From an uncultured Lachnospiraceae bacterium (lineage in GTDB: Bacteria > Bacillota > Clostridia > Lachnospirales > Lachnospiraceae): a stretch of 19,061 nucleotides of DNA. Under the pieces are notes generated by a model, which did not search any database, was not told where the DNA came from, and saw only the letters and a list, made by a program, of their open reading frames with translations. Location of the stretch: the NCBI GenBank assembly GCA_902767235.1, contig CACXGR010000097.1, positions 1-19,061 of the forward strand, read 5' to 3'. This document shows positions 1-7,445 of this stretch, piece by piece. Each line of letters opens with the position of its first letter. The stretch's first letter is position 1. The position numbers and the translations under genes are program-made.

Positions 1-13
1 AGACAACGGATAT

Positions 14-86
14 GCTGGCATAGCACAGTCGGTAGTGCGTCGCATTGGTAGTGCGGAGGTCACGAGTTCGATTCTCGTTGCCAGCT
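14..86 (+). tRNA. tRNA-Thr (anticodon GGT)
   Basis: A complete cloverleaf can be drawn by hand. The acceptor GCTGGCA (14-20) pairs with TGCCAGC (79-85). The D stem is GCAC/GTGC (23-26/35-38). The anticodon stem is TCGCA/TGCGG (40-44/52-56), with one T-G pair at its base. The anticodon loop TTGGTAG (45-51) has GGT at 47-49. The T arm is ACGAG-TTCGATT-CTCGT (62-78). The discriminator base is T86 and no CCA is encoded, so the 3' end must be added enzymatically. GGT reads ACC and ACU threonine codons. A strong terminator follows directly. The promoter lies too close to, or beyond, the left edge to judge. Confidence 0.96.
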
Positions 87-90
87 CTGT

Positions 91-128
91 AAACCCGAAA
101 GCGTTATCATCAAGCGCTTTCGGGTTTT
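91..128 (+). terminator. Intrinsic terminator of tRNA-Thr
   Basis: The left arm AACCCGAAAGCG and right arm CGCTTTCGGGTT form a long perfect stem around a short loop. The right arm runs into a T-tract (TTTTT). This is a textbook Rho-independent terminator just after the tRNA, and it separates the tRNA from yigZ. Confidence 0.93.
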
Positions 129-198
129 TGAATATCAGCAGGAGCGGTTCGGCTGCGGAGTTTGATCACTTCCGCGGCGCGGTTTCGTGGAGGATCAT

Positions 199-849
199 AT
201 GGCTTCTGAAAAAGAATATCTCACAGTTGGAAATGTGGGAAAAGGAGAGTATTCTGAAAAAAAGTCCCGGTTTTTGGGCGAGATCCATCCTGTGCGCGAT
301 GAACAGGAGGCGGTGGCGATCGTGGCGCAGATCCGGAAAAAGTATTATGACGCAAGGCACCACTGCTACGCCTGGATCTTGGGCGACGATGGCAGCGGGC
401 AGAAAGCGTCCGACGACGGAGAGCCTTCCGGAACGGCCGGCATTCCCATGCTGAAGGTGCTGAGCGGCGCGGGGATCAGAAATGCCATGGTCGTGGTGAC
501 ACGGTATTTTGGCGGAACACTGCTGGGGACCGGCGGTCTGGTGCGCGCCTACACGAATGCGGCGCAGGCGGCGCTTGCGGACGCTGAGATCGTTCGGATG
601 TGCAGATGCCGGGAGATCGGCATTGATACGGAATACAGCCTGCTGGACAGAGTGCTCTATTTTCTCAGACAGGAGAAGATCGCGCCCTATGATCAGACTT
701 ATACAGACCGGGTCTCCCTCAAGATCAGGGTCGAGACCGCCAGAGCAGATGAGATCGTGGACAAACTCGTCGCGCTGTCCGGCGGGACGGTGAGCATAAA
801 TGAACTCGGGGAAGGATTCTTTCCGCTGAGTATCGACGGGACGGACTGA
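199..849 (+). CDS. yigZ: YigZ/IMPACT family protein
   Basis: Predicted 216-residue member of the YigZ/UPF0029 (Impact N-terminal) family. The N-terminal half carries the family's conserved stretch at roughly residues 50-110: HHCYAW, then DDGEPSGTAGIPML, then VVVTRYFGGTLLGTGGLVR. The C-terminal 70 or so residues correspond to the DUF1949 ferredoxin-like domain. Eukaryotic IMPACT proteins modulate Gcn2 signalling; the bacterial role is not settled and may involve nucleic acid or ribosome binding. The frame is open from a GTG at 187, but GGAGG at 189-193 overlaps that codon and sits 5 nt before the ATG at 199, so ATG 199 is the preferred start. mgtE begins 31 bp downstream, so the two genes may be cotranscribed. 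No clear promoter was seen between the tRNA terminator and the gene. Confidence 0.93.
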   Translation: MASEKEYLTVGNVGKGEYSEKKSRFLGEIHPVRDEQEAVAIVAQIRKKYYDARHHCYAWILGDDGSGQKASDDGEPSGTAGIPMLKVLSGAGIRNAMVVVTRYFGGTLLGTGGLVRAYTNAAQAALADAEIVRMCRCREIGIDTEYSLLDRVLYFLRQEKIAPYDQTYTDRVSLKIRVETARADEIVDKLVALSGGTVSINELGEGFFPLSIDGTD

Positions 850-880
850 TGTACTGACTACGGAGTGAAGGAGGTTAGAT

Positions 881-2242
881 ATGGAAGATAACAGAATGGA
901 ATACGGAGATCATCTCAGAGAACTCCTCGAACAGAAGCAGTATACTAAACTCCGGCAGGAAGTAGAAGACATGAACGTGGCCGATGTGGCGGCCGCAATG
1001 GATGAAATGGAAGATGAAGAGACGCTGCGGATCTTCAGGATCCTGCCCAAGAGCATCGCGGCGGATGTCTTTGCCAACCTGGAACTGGAGGCGCAGCAGT
1101 ATATCATCCAGTCGCTGTCCGATAAAGAGGCTTCCAGCATCATCGATAACCTGATGGCAGACGATGCTACGGACCTTCTGGAGGAGATGCCGGCCAATGT
1201 CGTCAAGAAGATCCTCAAGAACGCCAAACCGGAGACGCGCAAGGATATTAATCACCTTCTCCGCTATCCGGAGGACTCGGCCGGCAGTATCATGACCGTC
1301 GAGTATGTGGACCTCAAAGAGAGCATGACCGTCAGCGACGCTGTCGACAGGATCCGAAAGATCGGACTGGATTCCGAGACGGTCAACATCTGTTATGTCG
1401 TGGATGCGCAAAGGGTGCTGCTGGGAACAGTGGCGCTGCGGTATCTGGTCATCATGGATCCCGATGCGGTCATCGGAGAAGTCATGAACGAAAATGTCAT
1501 CAGCATCGGCACGCTTACCGACCAGGAGGAAGCGGCGCGTATCTTCCAGAAATATGACTTCACGGCCATGCCCGTGGTAGATAATGAGAACCGTATGGTC
1601 GGCATCATCACCATCGATGACGTTGTCGATATCATCCAGGAAGAGGCCACCGAGGATATCGAAAAGATGGCAGCTATCATTCCCTCGGACAAGAGCTACT
1701 TCAGGACCGGCATTCTGGATACATATAAGAACCGCATGCCCTGGCTGCTTCTCCTCATGATCTCGGCTACTTTCACCGGCGCCATCATCACCAACTACGA
1801 GAATGCGCTCGCCTCCTATGTGATCCTGACAGCTTATATCCCTATGCTGATGGATACCGGCGGAAACGCAGGCTCTCAGGCCAGTGTTTCCATCATCCGC
1901 GGAATCTCCTTAAGAGAGATCGAATTCGAGGACGCGCTCAGAGCCCTCTGGAAAGAGATCCGGGTCGCCGCGCTCTGCGGCGTCACACTTTCGGTGTGCA
2001 ATTTCCTAAAGCTCATGCTGTTTGACCGCGTCGGTCTGCAGATCGCCCTGATCGTCTGCTCCACGCTGATCCTGGTAGTCCTTTTTGCAAAGGCCATCGG
2101 CTGCTTTTTGCCGCTTCTCGCCCACAGGCTGGGCTTCGATCCGGCAGTCATGGCCAGTCCGCTGATCACCACGATCGTCGATGCGATCTCACTGACGGTA
2201 TACTTTATGATCGCGACCAATGTGCTGCATCTGAAGGTGTAG
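881..2242 (+). CDS. mgtE: Magnesium transporter MgtE
   Basis: 453-residue Mg2+ channel/transporter of the MgtE family, in the cytoplasmic membrane. The order is as expected: an acidic helical MgtE_N domain (about residues 15-130), a CBS pair (about 135-258) that senses cytosolic Mg2+, a connecting helix, and a membrane domain with about five helices (about 285-450). The pore signature PMLMDTGGNAGSQASV starts at residue 321. The last helix contains TIVDAISLTVYF, with Asp434 in the place of the ion-binding Asp of Thermus MgtE. The N-terminal region is rich in Asp and Glu, matching known Mg2+-dependent gating. AAGGAGG at 868-874 lies 6 nt before the ATG. The gene follows yigZ closely and converges on typA; a hairpin separates the two ends. 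No M-box riboswitch is visible upstream, so any Mg2+ control is probably at protein level. Confidence 0.97.
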   Translation: MEDNRMEYGDHLRELLEQKQYTKLRQEVEDMNVADVAAAMDEMEDEETLRIFRILPKSIAADVFANLELEAQQYIIQSLSDKEASSIIDNLMADDATDLLEEMPANVVKKILKNAKPETRKDINHLLRYPEDSAGSIMTVEYVDLKESMTVSDAVDRIRKIGLDSETVNICYVVDAQRVLLGTVALRYLVIMDPDAVIGEVMNENVISIGTLTDQEEAARIFQKYDFTAMPVVDNENRMVGIITIDDVVDIIQEEATEDIEKMAAIIPSDKSYFRTGILDTYKNRMPWLLLLMISATFTGAIITNYENALASYVILTAYIPMLMDTGGNAGSQASVSIIRGISLREIEFEDALRALWKEIRVAALCGVTLSVCNFLKLMLFDRVGLQIALIVCSTLILVVLFAKAIGCFLPLLAHRLGFDPAVMASPLITTIVDAISLTVYFMIATNVLHLKV

Positions 2243-2270
2243 CCGGGAAAGCGTACAATATTTTGACAGT

Positions 2271-2324
2271 ATAAGAGGCCGCAGCCCTGAGTGATCGCTC
2301 GGGACTGCAGCCTCTCTCTTATTG
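2271..2324. terminator. Probable bidirectional terminator between mgtE and typA
   Basis: A long imperfect inverted repeat lies between the two convergent genes. The left arm is ATAAGAGG-CCGCAG-CCCTGAG and the right arm is CTCGGGACTGCAG-CCTC, ending in TCTTAT. The stem has small mismatches around the loop TGATCG. The flanks are AT-containing on both sides, but neither has a canonical U-run, so termination efficiency is uncertain. The placement suits a shared terminator. Confidence 0.6.
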
Positions 2325-2363
2325 TGCACCGGTCGGCGCAGGTATTCATATATATGTAATGAT

Positions 2364-4220
2364 CTACTGCATCTCGGCCGCGCTCTTGGCAGCGGCACTG
2401 ATGTTGGCTCGCTTGCGCAGGCGGGGATCAAGGATCTTCTTGCGCAGGCGCAGGTGGTGCGGCGTGACCTCGAGGAGTTCATCCGTATCCACATATTCGA
2501 TAGCCTGCTCCAGGCTCATGATCCTGGGCGGAACGAGGCGGAGCGCCTCGTCGGCGCTGGAGGAGCGGGTGTTGGTCAGGTGTTTGGTCTTGCAGACGTT
2601 GACGTCGATGTCGACGGACTTGCCGCTCTGTCCGACGATCATGCCGGCATACACTTCTTCGCCTGCACCGATGAAGAGCTGACCGCGCTCCTGGGCATTG
2701 AAGAGGCCGTAGGCTACCGCCGTGCCTGCCTCAAAGGCGATCAGAGATCCCTGTTTGCGGTAGGTGATGTCACCTTTGTAAGGCGCATAGCAGTCGAAGA
2801 TCGTGTTCATGATGCCGTTTCCCTTGGTATCGGTGAGAAAATCGCCTCTGTAGCCGATCAATCCGCGGGAAGGGATAGAGAACTCGAGACGGGTGTATCC
2901 GCCGTTGATGATGCCCATATTCAGCAGCTCGCCCTTGCGCTCGCTGAGCTTTTGGATGACGTTTCCGGAGAATTCTTCCGGCACATCCACAAAGCAGGTC
3001 TCCATGGGCTCCAGGAGCTTGCCGTGCTGGTCCCTCTTGTAGATCACCTCCGCCTTGCTGACCGCAAATTCGTAGCCTTCTCTGCGCATGGTCTCGATCA
3101 GTACGGAGAGATGCAGTTCTCCGCGGCCGGAGACCTTGAAGGATTCGGTGGTGTCCGTGTCCTCCACGCGGAGGGATACGTCCGTGTTGAGCTCTCTGTA
3201 GAGCCTGTCGCGGATATGCCTGCTGGTGACGTACTTGCCGTCGCGGCCCGCCAGAGGGGAGTCGTTGACGCTGAAGGTCATGGAGATCGTGGGCTCGGAG
3301 ATCTTCTGGAAGGGGATCGCATTGGGGGCGTCGGGGGAGCAGATCGTATCTCCGATGTGAAGGTCGGAGATGCCGGATACGGCTACGATGGATCCGATCC
3401 TTGCTTCATTGACTTCGACGCGTCTGAGGCCTTCGAATTCATAGAGCTTGCTGATTTTGACCTTTCTCATCATATCAGGATTGTGATGGTTTACGATCAC
3501 ACATTCCTGATTGACTTTGATGGTCCCGTTGTCGACTTTGCCCACACCGATCCGGCCGACGTATTCGTTGTAGTCGATCGTGCTGATCAGCATCTGCGTC
3601 CCCGCGTCCGGATCGCCGGTGGGAGCGGGGATATAATCGATGATGGTCTCGAAGAGCGGCTTCATGCTGGCGCCGACACTTCCCAGATCGAGGGTCGCGA
3701 TACCGGACTTGGCAGATGCGAATACGAAAGGACAGTCGATCTGTTCGTCGCTGGCGCCCAGATCCATCAGAAGCTCGAGGACCTCATCGATGACCTGAGT
3801 GGGGCGGGCGCCCGGCCGGTCGATCTTGTTGATGCACACGATCACGGGCAGATCGAGGGCCATGGCCTTGCTGAGGACGAATCTTGTCTGGGGCATGGGG
3901 CCCTCAAAGGCGTCGACGACGAGGATGACGCCGTTCACCATCTTGAGGACACGCTCCACTTCGCCGCCGAAATCGGCATGGCCGGGGGTGTCGATGATAT
4001 TGATCTTGACGCCTTTGTAATAGACAGCTGTGTTCTTGCTCAGGATCGTGATCCCGCGCTCTCTCTCGATATCGCCGGAATCCATCACGCGCTCCTGCAC
4101 TTCCTGATTGTCGCGGAAAACACCGCTCTGTTTGAGCAGGCCGTCGACCAGGGTCGTCTTGCCGTGATCGACGTGGGCGATGATCGCTACATTTCTGACA
4201 TCTTCTCTTGTCTGGATCAT
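2364..4220 (-). CDS. typA: Ribosome-associated translational GTPase TypA/BipA
   Basis: 618-residue translational GTPase of the TypA/BipA family, close to the usual 605-615. It is an EF-G relative that binds the ribosome and helps 50S assembly, especially at low temperature or under stress. All G motifs are visible near the N-terminus: AHVDHGKTT (from residue 15), RERGITI, DTPGHADF, NKID and the SAKSG region. Later parts match the beta-barrel domain II, the EF-G III- and V-like domains and the TypA-specific C-terminal domain (for example PSRGLIGYRGDF). The frame stays open upstream to 4304, but MIQTREDVRNVAIIAHVDHG is the natural N-terminus and an AAGGAG site directly precedes the ATG at 4220. 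The gene has no partner on its strand. It diverges from pyrH and is predicted to use the minus-strand promoter at 4295-4324. Confidence 0.97.
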   Translation of the reverse strand: MIQTREDVRNVAIIAHVDHGKTTLVDGLLKQSGVFRDNQEVQERVMDSGDIERERGITILSKNTAVYYKGVKINIIDTPGHADFGGEVERVLKMVNGVILVVDAFEGPMPQTRFVLSKAMALDLPVIVCINKIDRPGARPTQVIDEVLELLMDLGASDEQIDCPFVFASAKSGIATLDLGSVGASMKPLFETIIDYIPAPTGDPDAGTQMLISTIDYNEYVGRIGVGKVDNGTIKVNQECVIVNHHNPDMMRKVKISKLYEFEGLRRVEVNEARIGSIVAVSGISDLHIGDTICSPDAPNAIPFQKISEPTISMTFSVNDSPLAGRDGKYVTSRHIRDRLYRELNTDVSLRVEDTDTTESFKVSGRGELHLSVLIETMRREGYEFAVSKAEVIYKRDQHGKLLEPMETCFVDVPEEFSGNVIQKLSERKGELLNMGIINGGYTRLEFSIPSRGLIGYRGDFLTDTKGNGIMNTIFDCYAPYKGDITYRKQGSLIAFEAGTAVAYGLFNAQERGQLFIGAGEEVYAGMIVGQSGKSVDIDVNVCKTKHLTNTRSSSADEALRLVPPRIMSLEQAIEYVDTDELLEVTPHHLRLRKKILDPRLRKRANISAAAKSAAEMQ

Positions 4221-4253
4221 TTTTCTCCTTCTTTTCTTATACGTATCGTCTCT

Positions 4254-4270
4254 GCCGCTGCAAATGCGGC
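4254..4270 (-). other. Hairpin in typA 5' leader
   Basis: On the minus strand the leader contains GCCGC-ATTTGCA-GCGGC, a perfect 5-bp GC stem. It lies between the predicted typA promoter and the ribosome binding site. No U-tract follows, so it is not a terminator. A role in mRNA stability or translation is possible but unsupported. Confidence 0.4.
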
Positions 4271-4294
4271 TGATTTTTATCATAAAACGCAAAC

Positions 4295-4324
4295 AGTATA
4301 GCATCGGATACCGTCACTTGTAAA
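4295..4324 (-). promoter_or_regulatory. Predicted typA promoter (sigma-A type)
   Basis: Reading the minus strand, TTTACA (4324-4319) is followed after 18 nt by TATACT (4300-4295). These are 5/6 matches to the -35 and -10 consensus. The site lies about 75 nt before the typA start codon. Its -35 box overlaps the -35 box of the oppositely oriented pyrH promoter. Confidence 0.6.
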
Positions 4325-4346
4325 TGGGAGATATCTAATGTAAAAT
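4318..4346 (+). promoter_or_regulatory. Predicted pyrH operon promoter (sigma-A type)
   Basis: TTGTAA (4318-4323) is followed after 17 nt by TAAAAT (4341-4346). The -10 box has 5/6 consensus bases and the -35 box 4/6. The expected start of transcription would be near 4353, giving a short leader before the pyrH ribosome binding site at 4369-4376. It probably drives pyrH-frr and perhaps genes further downstream. Confidence 0.6.
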
Positions 4347-4380
4347 GGTTAAAGGCATTATTCATATTGGAGGAAGACAT

Positions 4381-5076
4381 ATGAGCAGAATCATTTTAAA
4401 GCTGAGCGGAGAGGCACTGGCTGGTCCCAAGAGCATGGGATTTGATGAGAATACGGTCAGGGGCGTGGCTGTGCAGGTCCGTCAATTGGTGGAAGCCGGA
4501 TATCAGATCGGCGTCGTCACCGGCGGCGGCAACTTCTGGAGAGGCCGCACGGGAAATGAGATCGCCCGGGTCAAGGCGGACCAGATCGGCATGCTGGCGA
4601 CGGTCATGAACTGCATCTATGTATCGGAAATATTCAGGACAGAAGGCATGAAGACGGCCGTTATGACGCCCTTTGCCGTCGGTGCATTTACGGAGCTGTT
4701 CTCCAAGGACAAGGCCGATCAGTATTTTGAATCCGGAACGGTCGTGTTCTATGCCGGCGGGACCGGACATCCGTACTTCTCGACGGATACGGGCATCCTG
4801 CTCAGAGCGATCGAATCAGAGGCGGATATGATCCTGCTGGCCAAGAATGTGGACGGCATTTATGACAGTGATCCCGCCAAGAACCCCGATGCCAGAAGAT
4901 TTGACACGATCTCCATCGACGAGGTGATCGCCAGAGGCCTGCAGGCGGTGGATATGACGGCGTCGATCCTGGCCAAGGAGAACCACATGCCGATGCGCGT
5001 GTTCGCACTGCAGGAAGAGAACAGCATCGTCAAGGCAGCTTCCGGTGTGTTTAACGGGACGACGATCACGGTCTGA
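4381..5076 (+). CDS. pyrH: UMP kinase
   Basis: 231-residue bacterial uridylate kinase of the amino-acid kinase fold, converting UMP to UDP with ATP in the cytoplasm. Visible signatures: LKLSGEALAG near the N-terminus (phosphate loop), GGGNFWRGR (about residues 50-60), TGGTGHPYFSTDTG (about 125-140) and KNVDGIYDSDPAKNPDA (about 155-172). The frame is open from an ATG at 4345, but that codon lies inside the predicted -10 box. GGAGGAAG at 4369-4376 points to the ATG at 4381, which also gives the family's usual MSRIILKLSGEALAG N-terminus. frr follows 63 bp later, the standard pyrH-frr pairing. The family is a homohexamer regulated by GTP and UTP. Confidence 0.97.
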   Translation: MSRIILKLSGEALAGPKSMGFDENTVRGVAVQVRQLVEAGYQIGVVTGGGNFWRGRTGNEIARVKADQIGMLATVMNCIYVSEIFRTEGMKTAVMTPFAVGAFTELFSKDKADQYFESGTVVFYAGGTGHPYFSTDTGILLRAIESEADMILLAKNVDGIYDSDPAKNPDARRFDTISIDEVIARGLQAVDMTASILAKENHMPMRVFALQEENSIVKAASGVFNGTTITV

Positions 5077-5139
5077 CCGTCAGGAAACTTGATCATTACC
5101 GGACGAGGCGCCGGAAAACTTTATAACAGGGAGGTTATT

Positions 5140-5697
5140 ATGAGCAGCGAAAGAGTCAAACCTTACGAAGAAAGAATGGAGAAGACAATATCCTATCTGC
5201 AGACAGACCTGCAGGCCGTGCGCGCCGGCCGCGCGAATCCGCATGTGCTTGACAAGATCCGTGTCGATTATTACGGATCCCCCACGCCGATCCAGCAGGT
5301 GGCCAACGTATCGGTCCCCGAGGCAAGGATCATTCAGATCGCTCCCTGGGAGAAGAAGATGATCAAGGAGATCAGCCGTGCGATCAATGCTTCCGACATC
5401 GGGATCAACCCCACAAACGACGGCAGCACGATCCGCCTCGTCTTCCCGGAACTGACCGGTGAGCGCAGAAAGCAGCTTTCCAAAGATGTCAAGAAGATGG
5501 GCGAGGAGTCCAAGGTCGCGCTTCGCAACATCAGAAGAGACGGCAACGACGCATTCAAGAAGCTCAAAAAGACCGAGGATGTTTCCGAGGACGTGATCAG
5601 CGAGCTCCAGGATGAACTTCAGAAGATCACAGAGAAGAATATCAAGAAGATCGACAAGATGATCGAAGATAAGAACAAAGAGATCACCACACTGTGA
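5140..5697 (+). CDS. frr: Ribosome recycling factor
   Basis: 185 residues, exactly the normal length. RRF works with EF-G after termination to split the post-termination ribosome. The sequence matches the family throughout: YEERMEKTISYLQTDLQAVRAGRANP at the N-terminal helix (given here only as a landmark), YYGSPTPIQQVANVSVPEAR in the small beta/alpha domain, INPTNDGSTIRLVFPELT in the centre, and a long charged C-terminal helix (RRKQLSKDVKKMGEESKVAL). The frame is open from a TTG at 5089, but AGGGAGG at 5128-5134 and the family N-terminus select the ATG at 5140. It lies between pyrH and uppS on the same strand, with short gaps. Confidence 0.98.
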   Translation: MSSERVKPYEERMEKTISYLQTDLQAVRAGRANPHVLDKIRVDYYGSPTPIQQVANVSVPEARIIQIAPWEKKMIKEISRAINASDIGINPTNDGSTIRLVFPELTGERRKQLSKDVKKMGEESKVALRNIRRDGNDAFKKLKKTEDVSEDVISELQDELQKITEKNIKKIDKMIEDKNKEITTL

Positions 5698-5733
5698 TCG
5701 GAGCAGACAGATAAGAACAACAGAGGTTTGGAT

Positions 5734-6450
5734 TTGAATAAGGAACAGAAAATACCCGTTCATGTGGCGATCATCATGGATGGCAACGGCAGATGGGCCA
5801 AAAAACGCGCGCTCCCGAGGACGGCGGGGCACGCCCAGGGGGCCAGGACAGTGGAACAGATCCTGGAAGATGCAGATCACATGGGGATCCGTTATCTCAC
5901 GGTCTATGCGTTCTCAACGGAGAACTGGAGCAGGCCGGACAGTGAAGTGAAAGCGCTCATGAATCTTCTGAGGACCTACATGAAGACGAGTCTGCAGAAG
6001 TGCGCCAGAAATAATGTCAGGATCAGGGTGATCGGCGATAAGTCCAAGCTGGACAAGGATCTTCAGATCGCGATCGCAGACCTTGAGCGCGATACCGCTT
6101 CCAACACCGGCATCGGATTTCAGATCGCCATCAATTACGGAGCCAGGGATGAGCTCGCCAGATCTGTGCGCAGCATTGCACAGAAGATCCGAAGCGGAGA
6201 GCTGGATCCGGAGGCAGTTACGGAGGAGATGATATCGGATACCCTCGACACAGCCGGGATCCCCGATCCGGATCTCCTGATCCGGACAGGGGGAGAACAG
6301 CGCATCTCCAATTTCCTGCTCTGGCAGACAGCTTATTCGGAACTCTATTTCTGCGATGTGGCATGGCCCGACTTTAACAGGAAAGAGCTGGAGAAGGCTG
6401 TGGATGCTTATAATCACAGGGAGCGCCGCTACGGAGGACTGATGCAATGA
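5734..6450 (+). CDS. uppS: Isoprenyl (undecaprenyl) diphosphate synthase
   Basis: 238-residue cis-prenyltransferase that extends farnesyl-PP with isopentenyl-PP, probably to undecaprenyl-PP, the lipid carrier for peptidoglycan. Conserved elements: HVAIIMDGNGRWA (catalytic Asp16), TVYAFSTENWSRP, RIRVIGD, and the C-terminal block DLLIRTGGEQRISNFLLWQ followed by AYSELYF and WPDF. No ATG exists before the conserved core. In-frame TTG codons occur at 5728 and 5734. AGAGG at 5722-5726 is 7 nt from the second and only 1 nt from the first, so TTG 5734 is preferred. The stop overlaps the cdsA start (ATGA at 6447-6450), implying translational coupling. Confidence 0.95.
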   Translation: MNKEQKIPVHVAIIMDGNGRWAKKRALPRTAGHAQGARTVEQILEDADHMGIRYLTVYAFSTENWSRPDSEVKALMNLLRTYMKTSLQKCARNNVRIRVIGDKSKLDKDLQIAIADLERDTASNTGIGFQIAINYGARDELARSVRSIAQKIRSGELDPEAVTEEMISDTLDTAGIPDPDLLIRTGGEQRISNFLLWQTAYSELYFCDVAWPDFNRKELEKAVDAYNHRERRYGGLMQ

Positions 6451-7313
6451 GAGAGAGGATTATCAGCGGCGTTGTGATCGCGGCGATGATCGTCGGATTC
6501 GGACTTGCGGGCGGTTATCCCCTTTGGGTCCTCATCATGGTCTGTTCGATGATCGGATATCAGGAACTGCTCAGAGCAGCGGGCGTCCTTGCAAAAGAGG
6601 AAAAGTACAATGCGGTCAGCGCCGTGGGGCTTGTGATGTCAGCCGTCCTGTATGCGGGCTTCATGTTCCTGCAGGCACGGAGCGGCAGTGATCCCGGGCG
6701 GCTGGCGATGACTTCGGATTTCTGGGCGATCACGGTCGTCGTACTGGCTTTTCTCTTGATGATGACCGTATATGTACTGACCTTTCCCAAATTCCGGTCG
6801 GAACAGGTGATGGCGGGATTTTTCAGCTTCGTCTACGCGCCGCTTTTGATGTCCTACATCGCAAGGGCGAGGGCACTGCCTTACGGCATATTCATGTACG
6901 CGCTGATCTTCATATGCAGTTCCGTCTGCGACACATGCGCACTGGCGGCCGGAATGATGTTCGGAAAACACAAAATGGCCCCGGTCCTGAGTCCCAAAAA
7001 GACGATAGAGGGAGCTGTGGGAGGCGTGGCAGGCTCAGCGCTCTGCTCCTTCATCCTGGGAATTGCGGCCCAGTACGCGGATCCCGGCGCTGATTTCAGG
7101 ATCCGGTTCCTGATCATCGGCATCTGCGGCGCGCTGGTCAGCATGATCGGCGACCTGGCTGCATCCGCCATCAAGAGAAACCACGAGATAAAGGATTACG
7201 GAAAACTGATCCCCGGACACGGCGGGATCATGGACCGTTTTGACAGTATTATTTTTACGGCTCCGCTGATCTATATTTTGGGTGTATTACTTCTCGGGAC
7301 CGTGACATTGTAA
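6447..7313 (+). CDS. cdsA: Phosphatidate cytidylyltransferase (CDP-diacylglycerol synthase)
   Basis: 288-residue integral membrane enzyme that makes CDP-diacylglycerol from phosphatidate and CTP, the branch point for membrane phospholipids. It has about seven or eight hydrophobic segments. The family signature is intact near residues 240-266: SAIKRNHEIKDYGKLIPGHG, then GIMDRFDS, matching the S-x-x-K-R...K-D...P-G-H-G-G...D-R-x-D pattern. An upstream element, SPKKTIEGAVGG, is also typical. The start overlaps the uppS stop (ATGA). In many relatives dxr comes next; here rseP follows after about 130 bp. Confidence 0.96.
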   Translation: MRERIISGVVIAAMIVGFGLAGGYPLWVLIMVCSMIGYQELLRAAGVLAKEEKYNAVSAVGLVMSAVLYAGFMFLQARSGSDPGRLAMTSDFWAITVVVLAFLLMMTVYVLTFPKFRSEQVMAGFFSFVYAPLLMSYIARARALPYGIFMYALIFICSSVCDTCALAAGMMFGKHKMAPVLSPKKTIEGAVGGVAGSALCSFILGIAAQYADPGADFRIRFLIIGICGALVSMIGDLAASAIKRNHEIKDYGKLIPGHGGIMDRFDSIIFTAPLIYILGVLLLGTVTL

Positions 7314-7326
7314 AGAAATTGCGGAA

Positions 7327-7353
7327 GGGGCGGGCACATGTTCGCCTTTTCTT
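7327..7353 (+). terminator. Weak terminator-like hairpin after cdsA
   Basis: GGCGGG (7329-7334) can pair with TTCGCC (7341-7346), including two G-T pairs, and TTTTCTT follows. The stem is short and partly wobble, so it may only attenuate readthrough into rseP, or be fortuitous. Confidence 0.3.
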
Positions 7354-7445
7354 GATTTATGTGATCGGCCGGCACCCGGATGCATTGCATCTGAGACGAA
7401 AGAGTGCGGCAGAAGACGATCTGTATACGGTAGGAGTTGACAGTT

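Noticed and set aside
31..56. A 9-nt direct repeat GGTAGTGCG inside tRNA-Thr (31-39 and 47-55)
   Set aside because: Both copies are needed for normal D-arm and anticodon-arm pairing; the repeat is most likely a by-product of the cloverleaf sequence.
2322..4301. A 659-codon open frame on the plus strand opposite typA
   Set aside because: It is antisense to a full-length typA with every GTPase motif. GC-biased third positions keep the opposite frame open. Its translation shows no recognisable domain and no good ribosome binding site.
5080..5880. A 266-codon minus-strand frame across frr and uppS
   Set aside because: Antisense to two confidently identified genes and their gap; no domain seen.
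7437..7442. TTGACA as a -35 box before rseP
   Set aside because: It lies between the ribosome binding site and start codon of rseP, and no acceptable -10 box follows at 16-18 nt. The match is best explained as chance.
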